Assembly: GCA_016280955.1 (NCBI GenBank)
Contig: JAEEHV010000023.1
Span: forward strand, 62,001-126,000
Origin: Candidatus Gastranaerophilales bacterium
GTDB lineage: Bacteria > Cyanobacteriota > Vampirovibrionia > Gastranaerophilales > Gastranaerophilaceae
Reading direction: 5' to 3'
Length of the DNA: 64,000 bases
In this document: positions 54,798 through 62,244 of the stretch, piece after piece
Layout of the letters: every line of letters starts with the position of its first letter
Position numbering within the stretch: position 1 is the stretch's first letter
Notes under the pieces: generated by a model
What the model saw: the letters and a program-made list of their open reading frames with translations, nothing else
Told to the model about the DNA's origin: nothing
Database searches by the model: none
Program-made: the position numbers and the translations under genes

Positions 54798-54840
54798 ATT
54801 ATATCATGGACAATACTTGCAAGCAAGTTGTACAAGTATT
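54798..54840 (-). promoter_or_regulatory. Rubrerythrin promoter overlapped by an inverted repeat
   Basis: On the minus strand TTGCTT (plus 54821-54826), 17-base spacer, TATAAT (plus 54798-54803). AATACTTG (54812-54819) and CAAGTATT (54833-54840) form an 8-bp inverted repeat spanning the -35 box, suitable for a repressor. Confidence 0.5.
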
Positions 54841-54941
54841 ACGGTGGTATGTTGAATTGTAAAAAAAATTTTACAATTAAGCAACTTTATATTTCGGTTG
54901 TTTTTTATATTAATACATGAAAGAAATGTGGTGAGGTTGTA

Positions 54942-55898
54942 ATGATAACCCCTTTGAATATTCAAAACATAAAATATTTAAACAGAAATGTATTGAATAC
55001 AGCTCAAAAACAACAAAAAGAGCAGAGTTTTCTTGTCGTTACTGAGATTCCTAATTATCCGATAAATTTTTGCTCGGTGGAAATTCAACGTCATTCTAAA
55101 GGTTCAACACCATACGTTGCACGTCAATTAAAATTACTTGACGGAACTTTGGATGAAAAGTTAACGAATGCAAAGGATATTATACTAAAAGACATGGACT
55201 TACCGGCTAATTTGGTGGAATGTATTGACAGTGATTTGGGCGGAAAGGGTTATGCCGCATATTCGCCGGCTTTGGGTAAAATTACATTTGATAAGAAATT
55301 TTGTCAAAAACCGGACTCAGAATTTTCAGATGAAGCAGTTATGTGTATATTAAGGCACGAACTTGATCACATGGAAGTTTTTGTAAAATTATATAAGAAA
55401 CTGGGCGGAGAAAAGTTCGAAAAACTGATTAAAGTTTTTTATAATACACCGGATAAAAAGCCCAAGGTAAACCATGATTTTTACAAAGAGATGTCAAAGC
55501 ATGTCAGTATTGATAACTTTGATGCCGGCAAATATATTTATGCAATAAATAATTACTATGACGGCACATTGGGCGATTCTCATTATAAAAATTTTACTCT
55601 TATAACAAAAAACTTTGACAATGCCCTTGAAGATTCGGCAAGAGAGAAACAATATGAACTGGAAAATCTCATGGGTGTGACAACACTTAAAGATTTCTAT
55701 TCTATGATAGACGAAACAAAGAAACTTATATCCGAAATAAAAGCCGATGGTATAACTGATGAAAACGATATACAAAATACTTTTGATATTTTGTATGCCG
55801 AAGCTGAAAAATCTACAGGACTAAAAGACAAAACACAAAATTGGGCAAAAATTATAAAAAATGCACGATTAATTAATAATCAAAAAAATGCATTTTAA
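54942..55898 (+). CDS. HExxH metallopeptidase-like protein, lineage-specific
   Basis: 318 residues. Asn/Gln-rich N-terminal tail with YPINFCSVE, then a domain containing AVMCILRHELDHMEVFVKLYKK, where HELDH is an HExxH zinc motif in a helix. The rest is charged and helical. No signal peptide. Start supported by GAGG five bases upstream. A third zinc ligand cannot be assigned by eye. Similar in style to the frameshifted HEIGH protein near 23 kb. Confidence 0.65.
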   Translation: MITPLNIQNIKYLNRNVLNTAQKQQKEQSFLVVTEIPNYPINFCSVEIQRHSKGSTPYVARQLKLLDGTLDEKLTNAKDIILKDMDLPANLVECIDSDLGGKGYAAYSPALGKITFDKKFCQKPDSEFSDEAVMCILRHELDHMEVFVKLYKKLGGEKFEKLIKVFYNTPDKKPKVNHDFYKEMSKHVSIDNFDAGKYIYAINNYYDGTLGDSHYKNFTLITKNFDNALEDSAREKQYELENLMGVTTLKDFYSMIDETKKLISEIKADGITDENDIQNTFDILYAEAEKSTGLKDKTQNWAKIIKNARLINNQKNAF

Positions 55899-55906
55899 AA
55901 AATTAC

Positions 55907-55940
55907 CATGTTGCAAAAATTTGAAAAGTTTTGTAACATG
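55907..55940 (+). terminator. Likely terminator after the HExxH gene
   Basis: CATGTTGCAAAA and TTTTGTAACATG pair over 12 positions (one G-U) with a 10-base loop, followed by ATTTTGG. The tail is weak, so confidence is moderate. Confidence 0.55.
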
Positions 55941-55981
55941 ATTTTGGTCTTTAAAATATATTTTATTAGTTCTGTATGACA

Positions 55982-55998
55982 GGCGGTTTTACTCCGCC
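55982..55998 (+). promoter_or_regulatory. Leader hairpin upstream of the aquaporin gene
   Basis: GGCGG (55982-55986) and CCGCC (55994-55998) with a 7-base loop, 25 bases before the start codon and just ahead of the AAGGAG site. GC-rich against its surroundings; function unknown. Confidence 0.4.
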
Positions 55999-56022
55999 AA
56001 TAGTTAATAGAAGGAGAAAATA

Positions 56023-56664
56023 ATGAAAGAAAATTTTAAAAAGTATCTGGTTGAATTTATTGGTACATTCTTTCTTGTATTTACAGTAGTATCAGCAGTT
56101 CTATTCGGTTCGGAAGCAGGTGTAATTGCTCCGTTGTCAATCGGCTTTGCTTTAATGATTATGGTATATGCAGGCGGACACATATCAGGCGGACATTACA
56201 ATCCGGCTGTATCACTTGCAGCTGCAATCAGAGGTGCTTTGGAATGGAAACAACTTGTTCCATATTGGATTTCACAATTCTTAGGTGCAACATGTGCCGC
56301 ATTATTACTGGCTAAGGATGCGTTACTACCGGCATTTGCAGGTTGTCCGTTTGACTGGTTGCAAGTAGTAATTGGCGAATTTTTATTTACATTTGCATTA
56401 TGCTATGTAGTTCTTCAGGTTGCTACATCCAAGAAAACAGAAGGTAATTCATATTACGGTTTGGCAATAGGTTCGACTGTTTTAGTCGGTGCATTTGCTG
56501 TCGGCGGTATATTATGCTTTGGAGCTTTCAATCCGGCTGTAGCACTCGGTTTAGGTTTAATCAGAATTGCATGCTGGACAAGTGTTGTATTAATAACTGT
56601 TACTAACCTTGTTGCAGCACTTGCTGCTGCTTTGGTATTCAAGTTTGTTGATTCCGAAGAATAA
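56023..56664 (+). CDS. Aquaporin (MIP family)
   Basis: 213 residues, six TM helices, with NPA boxes in GGHYNPAVSLA and FGAFNPAVALG. Strong ribosome-binding site (AGAAGGAG). In water- or glycerol-specific channels the second box is normally followed by Arg (NPAR), which narrows the pore; here Val replaces it, so selectivity may be broader. Stands alone between two terminator-like elements. Confidence 0.92.
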   Translation: MKENFKKYLVEFIGTFFLVFTVVSAVLFGSEAGVIAPLSIGFALMIMVYAGGHISGGHYNPAVSLAAAIRGALEWKQLVPYWISQFLGATCAALLLAKDALLPAFAGCPFDWLQVVIGEFLFTFALCYVVLQVATSKKTEGNSYYGLAIGSTVLVGAFAVGGILCFGAFNPAVALGLGLIRIACWTSVVLITVTNLVAALAAALVFKFVDSEE

Positions 56665-56741
56665 ACCAAATTAAATAATTTTTGATTGCGGGAATTTTAA
56701 TATTAAAGTTCCCGCAATTTTTATAAACAATGCGTCCGAAT

Positions 56742-56771
56742 TTGTCACAAGCATGTTGTATATTGTATAAT
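56742..56771 (+). promoter_or_regulatory. Sigma-70-type promoter of the helicase-nuclease gene
   Basis: TTGTCA (56742-56747), 18-base spacer, TATAAT (56766-56771), followed by a short leader with GGAAAGGA before the ATG at 56802. Confidence 0.65.
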
Positions 56772-56801
56772 GTAAAATGAGACGATTCGGAAAGGATTAT
56801 T

Positions 56802-59800
56802 ATGAAAAGTGCTTTAGAAAAAAAAGAAGAAAAAATTTTGGAACCTAATAAAGAACAAAAAAAATGTATTGAATCAGAAGCAAATAAACTTTTGGTTATA
56901 GCAGGACCGGGAACCGGAAAAACATTTACCGTCGTTGAAAAAATTAAGTATTTAATTTCCAAAAACGTAAATTCGGACAGAATTTTATGTCTGACTTTTT
57001 CGGATGCCGGTGCAACAGAAATGAGGAACAGGGTTCGTAAAGAATTAAATAATCAGTCATTAAAAGTTAATATTTATACTTATCATGGCTTTTGTAACGA
57101 GTTAATTTCCGAAGAACCGGAAGCTTTCGGAATAGCAGGAAATTACAGAGTAATAAGTAATGCAATGGCAACAAAGATTCTTAAAGAGAGCATTACAGAG
57201 GTTAATCCGGAGTCCTTCAGAGGTACGCAAAATAATCCGTTAAACAGGTATGCTTTTTCTACTATTCAGAGCATGGTAAAAAAATTCAAGAAATATAATA
57301 TGACAAGCAGAAAACAATTTGATTACAATATGGAAAATAATCCTGCCTGGAAAATGGAATATGAACGGCTGGTTAATAATTTAAATTTAAAAAAAGCAAA
57401 CAACGAAAAAATTTATAAAAAGGATTTAAACGAGATTGCAAAGTATGAAAAAATGATTAAAAAAGCCGAAGATGCCTGGGATGTATATGTAAATTATAAA
57501 GAAAAAATGGGTATCTATATCGATTATGATGATATGATTAACAATGTTCTTGAAAGATTCAAAGAGGACTCGGTGTATTTGCATGATGTATCAAGCAGAT
57601 ATGATTACATAATTGTTGACGAATATCAGGACACAAACCCAAACCAGAACGAACTTTTGTTTTTACTCACCGATATAAAAGATGAGGGCAATTTGTTTGT
57701 TGTTTGTGATGATGACCAGATAATATACGGATTTCAGGGTGCAAGAATTGACACCATTGATAAATTTATTGAAAAATACAATCCGCAAAGTGTATGTCTT
57801 ATTGAAAACAGACGTTCCACCCAAAATATTTTAGATGCAGCTCATGTTGTTGCAAACCAACAGGATTCGAGATACAGACTTGAAGGAAAAAACGGGATTA
57901 ATAAAAAGCTTTTGGCTTTTTCTGATGAAGTAAAAGACAAGAATATTCCCGTAAGAGTATATGCTTATGCAGATAATTTACAGGAAAATAATGACATAGC
58001 GGAAGAAATCAGAAAACTTATTGATTCTGATGAACTGCCGCTTAATGATAAAAATGAAAAAAAACTTTCTGAAATAGCTATTCTGGCAAGGACTCATGAT
58101 GAGTTAAGTGTTTTTGCCGACATTCTGAAAAATAAAGGAGTTAATTATGAACTCAAAGAAGGAAAAAGCATTTTTAACATAAGAGCATCACAGATTTTGT
58201 TTAATTATATGCAATTCCTTGTAAATCCTGATTTATATTCGGACAAGTTCTTTAAGCTGCTTTTGTCACAACCATTTGTAATCAACGCAAAGGATTTTCA
58301 AACCTTAAATCTGAAGAAGTACAGATATGACTGCGAACTTAAAGATAACGGAAAAACAGATTATGAAAACTTTATGGATTATATTATTGCGAATTCTGAC
58401 GAGAAAGAGTACGTAAAGTGGGAAGATGTAAGAAAGATTTTTTCAACATATAAACATCTTCAGAAATATAAAAGTGTTGAAACTCTGAAAAATGTTATTC
58501 TGGAAATTGGTAACAAAACCGAAATATTTAAATACTATATAGAAATTGATGAAAATAAAGTTGATAATATTGCTGGATTCCAGAAACTTACTGATGAGGC
58601 AATAGATTTCTCTGATGCGGAAAAGAAAATTAGTCTTGAATACTTTATAGAATATCTTGAACTCTGTGAAAGTGATGAAAAACTTGCAATAAAAACAGAT
58701 GAATCACCTTTCACAAAGAATGCAGTTCAGCTTTTAACGTATCATGGTTCAAAAGGCAGAGAATTTGATTATGTTTATATGCCAAACTTAATTGATGGAA
58801 ACTGGGAAGGAAAAAAAGTTTCACTGACTCCTGATATTCCTTTGCCGCCAAATGAATTTAAAACAGAAGAAGAAATAAGGGCAATCGAAGAAGCAGAGCA
58901 TGCAAAACTTTTCTATGTGGGTATGACAAGAGCAAGACATACACTGAGGCTTTCTTATCCGAAAGGAATTGATGAAAAAAATCTGCAAAATCCTACAAAA
59001 TTTATAAGCTGTATTTATGATATGTGCGAGCACGAAGAAACCCCTTTTGAATACAAAGGTGAAGAATTTTACCGTGCAGAACAGGCAAAAACTCTTATAA
59101 GAGAAAATTATGACTTTAAGAAAGACTTCTGTTCTCTGGTTGATGCAAAGCTGGAAAAAATGGAATTTTCACCGACATCATTAAACGTGTATAATGATTG
59201 TCCGAGAAAATATATGTACGATTATATTTTAGGATTAAGCTCTAAAAGTGAAATATCAAATGCTTTAAGCTTTGGTACAATCATACACGCAGTATGTGAA
59301 TATGCCGTCAAAGAAGCAATAAAACGAGAAAAACATATTTCAAAAGAAGAATTTATCAATAAATTCTATGAGGAAATGAAGAATCCCGAAACTCCGATGA
59401 CAAGTGCTGATGAATACCAAAAGCATAAGGTAAGAGGTGAAAATATCTTGAACGAATATTATGTACAGTTTACAAATACTCCTGTAAAGGAATTATACGG
59501 TGCCGAAAAAGAAATTCGTTATACAGATGAAGACGGTATTAAGTTTAAAGGTTTTATAGACAGAATAGATAAAACCAAAGACGGTTATATCATATATGAC
59601 TATAAAACAGGCTTACCAAAGGGTGAGAATAAAATTTGTGAAGGCGGCGAAAATGAACACTACTACAATCAGATAGCACTTTATAAATATCTTTTTGAAA
59701 AATCGGAAAAACAAGCCGGCAGACAATGTAAAGTAATCAATACAACTTTTATTTTTCCGGAAGGATGTACGGAAAATTATACCGCTTCGATTGATGATGA

Positions 59801-59975
59801 TGAATGTCTGAGAGTTGTACAAAAGTACAAAAACATTATCTCTGATATGAAACAGTACGAATTTAATCCAAAACCGAGATTACAGGAAAAAACATGTGAA
59901 TATTGTCCGCATAAAGGTGTCTGTCCTAAATGGGATGGCGGCAGATTTATTAACTGTGAAATACAAAACGATTAA
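56802..59975 (+). CDS. UvrD-type helicase fused to Fe-S PD-(D/E)XK nuclease
   Basis: 1,057 residues. An SF1A helicase (about 15-750) with Walker A AGPGTGKTFTV, DEYQDTNPNQNELL, GSKGREFDYVYMP and VGMTRARHTL. The C-terminal nuclease (about 790-1050) has YNDCPRKYMYDY, GTIIHAVCEYA, GFIDRIDKTKDGYIIYDYKTG (catalytic Asp and Lys) and CEYCPHKGVC; the four Cys match the AddB/Cas4-type 4Fe-4S clamp. Probably end-processing in recombination repair. It is a single chain, with no AddB or RecC partner beside it. Confidence 0.9.
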   Translation: MKSALEKKEEKILEPNKEQKKCIESEANKLLVIAGPGTGKTFTVVEKIKYLISKNVNSDRILCLTFSDAGATEMRNRVRKELNNQSLKVNIYTYHGFCNELISEEPEAFGIAGNYRVISNAMATKILKESITEVNPESFRGTQNNPLNRYAFSTIQSMVKKFKKYNMTSRKQFDYNMENNPAWKMEYERLVNNLNLKKANNEKIYKKDLNEIAKYEKMIKKAEDAWDVYVNYKEKMGIYIDYDDMINNVLERFKEDSVYLHDVSSRYDYIIVDEYQDTNPNQNELLFLLTDIKDEGNLFVVCDDDQIIYGFQGARIDTIDKFIEKYNPQSVCLIENRRSTQNILDAAHVVANQQDSRYRLEGKNGINKKLLAFSDEVKDKNIPVRVYAYADNLQENNDIAEEIRKLIDSDELPLNDKNEKKLSEIAILARTHDELSVFADILKNKGVNYELKEGKSIFNIRASQILFNYMQFLVNPDLYSDKFFKLLLSQPFVINAKDFQTLNLKKYRYDCELKDNGKTDYENFMDYIIANSDEKEYVKWEDVRKIFSTYKHLQKYKSVETLKNVILEIGNKTEIFKYYIEIDENKVDNIAGFQKLTDEAIDFSDAEKKISLEYFIEYLELCESDEKLAIKTDESPFTKNAVQLLTYHGSKGREFDYVYMPNLIDGNWEGKKVSLTPDIPLPPNEFKTEEEIRAIEEAEHAKLFYVGMTRARHTLRLSYPKGIDEKNLQNPTKFISCIYDMCEHEETPFEYKGEEFYRAEQAKTLIRENYDFKKDFCSLVDAKLEKMEFSPTSLNVYNDCPRKYMYDYILGLSSKSEISNALSFGTIIHAVCEYAVKEAIKREKHISKEEFINKFYEEMKNPETPMTSADEYQKHKVRGENILNEYYVQFTNTPVKELYGAEKEIRYTDEDGIKFKGFIDRIDKTKDGYIIYDYKTGLPKGENKICEGGENEHYYNQIALYKYLFEKSEKQAGRQCKVINTTFIFPEGCTENYTASIDDDECLRVVQKYKNIISDMKQYEFNPKPRLQEKTCEYCPHKGVCPKWDGGRFINCEIQND

Positions 59976-59983
59976 AAAACAAA

Positions 59984-60012
59984 GGGGGCGATGTTTACAT
60001 CGCCCCCTGTTT
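59984..60012. terminator. Strong terminator between helicase-nuclease and hisS
   Basis: GGGGGCGATGT (59984-59994) and ACATCGCCCCC (59997-60007) with a 2-base gap, flanked by A-rich and TGTTTT sequence. Serves both convergent genes. Confidence 0.9.
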
Positions 60013-60025
60013 TAAATATGAATAT

Positions 60026-61255
60026 TTAACTCAAAATTAATTCGTTTCTGTTAAATGTTTCCTGTTTTCCGGTTTCAAGATTTTTAACGGTTACTTGATT
60101 GGCAGCAAGTTCATCTTCACCAAGTATAACTGCATACTTTGCAACCTTTGATGCTTTTTCAAGCTGTTTAACAAATTTTCTGTTTGCCAAATCAAATTCA
60201 CAGGTATAACCCTTTGAACGGAGTTCTTCCGTATATTTGACAGCTTCCTGAATATTATTTGAAATTACAAATGCCTTGAGTTTTTCTTCCGGCTTTTCTC
60301 CTAACAGAGAAGCAAGTCTTTCCATTCCCATTGCAAAGCCGATTGCAGGTACATCTTCACCGCCAAGGTTTTTAACAAGCGAATCATATCTGCCGCCACC
60401 GCATACTGCATTTTGCGAACCAAGATTGTTGGACTTTATCTCAAAAACTGTTCTGTTATAATAATCCAGACCTCTTACAAGAAGTTTATTTCTCTCATAT
60501 TTAATTCCAAGAGTATCTAAATATCCTTTTAGTTCTTCAAAATGATTTGAACATTCTTCACAAATAAAATCTCCCTGAATTACTTTTTGTATTTCAGGTT
60601 TGGAATATATTTCCTGACACTCCGGAGATTTGCAGTCCAAAAGCCTCAACGGGTTTTTCTCAAATCTTGTTTGGCAATCTTCACAAAGTTTTGGTAAATA
60701 AGGACGAATAACGTCTTTTAAATGTTTTTTAAATTCTTCACGGCAGTCAGGGCAGCCCAGAGAATTAAGTTCAACGGTTAAATCATTTAACCCCAATGCT
60801 TTAAGATAATTAACAGCCATTAAAATAACTTCTGCATCAGCTGTCGGTTGTTTTATTCCGAATACTTCAACACCGACCTGATGGAATTGTCTTTGTCTGC
60901 CTGCCTGAGGACGTTCATATCTGAACATAGGTCCTTTGTACCAAAGCTTAACAGGAGCAGGCAATCTGTGCATCCCGTTTTCTATAAATGAACGAACAAC
61001 TCCTGCTGTATTTTCCGGTCGGAGAGTTAAGGATCTTTCACTTTTTTCAAAAGTGTACATTTCTTTGTTTACAATATCAGTTGTGTCGCCGACACCTCTT
61101 GCAAAAAGTTCGGTTGCTTCAAAAATCGGAGTACGAATCTCTTTTGCACCGTATTTTGTAAAAATTTCATTGGCTTTTTCTTCCATAAAGTGCCATACCG
61201 GCATCTCCTGCGGTAAAATATCCTTTGTTCCTTTTTGTACTTTTATTATTGCCAT
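60026..61255 (-). CDS. hisS: Histidyl-tRNA synthetase
   Basis: 409 residues, class II synthetase. Motif 1 region IRTPIFEATELFARGVG, motif 2 YKGPMFRYERPQAGRQRQFHQVGVE, histidine loops LLVRGLDYYNRTVFEI and AVCGGGRYD, motif 3 GFAMGMERLASLL, and a C-terminal anticodon-binding domain. A Cys-rich insert (CPDC...CEDC...CKSPEC...CEEC) suggests a bound zinc. GAGAGG lies five bases before the ATG. aspS does not follow. Confidence 0.96.
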   Translation of the reverse strand: MAIIKVQKGTKDILPQEMPVWHFMEEKANEIFTKYGAKEIRTPIFEATELFARGVGDTTDIVNKEMYTFEKSERSLTLRPENTAGVVRSFIENGMHRLPAPVKLWYKGPMFRYERPQAGRQRQFHQVGVEVFGIKQPTADAEVILMAVNYLKALGLNDLTVELNSLGCPDCREEFKKHLKDVIRPYLPKLCEDCQTRFEKNPLRLLDCKSPECQEIYSKPEIQKVIQGDFICEECSNHFEELKGYLDTLGIKYERNKLLVRGLDYYNRTVFEIKSNNLGSQNAVCGGGRYDSLVKNLGGEDVPAIGFAMGMERLASLLGEKPEEKLKAFVISNNIQEAVKYTEELRSKGYTCEFDLANRKFVKQLEKASKVAKYAVILGEDELAANQVTVKNLETGKQETFNRNELILS

Positions 61256-61270
61256 GTTTACCTCTCTGTC

Positions 61271-61291
61271 CTATCCCGCAAGGGGCGAGGG
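61271..61291. repeat. GC-rich imperfect inverted repeat upstream of hisS
   Basis: CCC...GGGG...GAGGG pattern in otherwise AT-rich DNA, resembling a degenerate REP-like element, immediately upstream of the hisS ribosome-binding site. No second copy seen in the window. Confidence 0.3.
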
Positions 61292-61369
61292 AAAGTTCGC
61301 TGATTTCTTGATTTGTATATAACTTCTTTATATAATTAATTGTACTATAAGAAAGGGCTAAGTAAACAA

Positions 61370-62230
61370 ATGGGAATAAAAATAACAAAAATGCAGGGCT
61401 GCGGTAATGATTTTGTAATCATGGACTATGAAGATTATAAAATCGGACAGGAAGAAAATCGTTGGAAAAATATGTCTGATGCAGCAAAAAAACTTTGTAA
61501 CAGAAATTTCGGTTTTGGAGCAGACGGGTTTATTATTCCCAATACAAATGTTGACAATGCTGATATCGGATGGTTTTTTTACAATTCTGACGGCACAACG
61601 GCACAAATGTGCGGCAACGGAATAAGATGTTTTGCAAAATATGTTTACGATAAAGGATTTGTTGAAAAAAAAGAATTTGGTGTAAGTACTCTTGCAGGAA
61701 TTATATCTCCAAAACTTATGGACGATGGTCAGGTGCGTGTAAATATGTCAAAACCGATTCTGGATTATGAAAAAATACCGTTTATTCCGGTAAATAATCT
61801 TAATTATAAAATTGCGGTAAAGAACAGGATTTTTGAAGGTTCTGCTATTTCAATGGGAAATCCGCATTTTGTAATATATGCAGAACCCGAAGATGATATT
61901 TTGGCAATGGCAAAAGAGTACGGACCTATAATTGAAACGAGTACAGAGTTCCCCGAAAAAACAAATGTGGAATTTATAAAAATCAAATCATATAAAAAAA
62001 TAGAACTCAGAGTATGGGAGCGCGGATGCGGAATTACTCTTGCTTGTGGTACAGGAGCTTGTGCATCTGTCGTTGCAGGAATTTTAAACGGCAAAATTGA
62101 AAACTCCGTTGATGTGGAACTCCTTGGCGGAACCGTTCATATAGACTGGGACGGAAGTGTAAATGATACGAACCACGATGTATTTATGACAGGTCCCGCT
62201 GAATATGTTTATACTGCGGAATTGATTTAA
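61370..62230 (+). CDS. dapF: Diaminopimelate epimerase
   Basis: Interconverts LL- and meso-diaminopimelate for lysine and peptidoglycan. 286 residues from ATG at 61370 (MGIKITKMQGCGNDFV); ten upstream codons in frame are not family sequence. Two-base Cys pair: MCGNGIRCFAKYVY and ACGTGACAS. Substrate motifs SMGNPHFV and ERGCGIT. A GGG lies about 12 bases before the ATG. Confidence 0.96.
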   Translation: MGIKITKMQGCGNDFVIMDYEDYKIGQEENRWKNMSDAAKKLCNRNFGFGADGFIIPNTNVDNADIGWFFYNSDGTTAQMCGNGIRCFAKYVYDKGFVEKKEFGVSTLAGIISPKLMDDGQVRVNMSKPILDYEKIPFIPVNNLNYKIAVKNRIFEGSAISMGNPHFVIYAEPEDDILAMAKEYGPIIETSTEFPEKTNVEFIKIKSYKKIELRVWERGCGITLACGTGACASVVAGILNGKIENSVDVELLGGTVHIDWDGSVNDTNHDVFMTGPAEYVYTAELI

Positions 62231-62244
62231 ATAATTATTTATTC

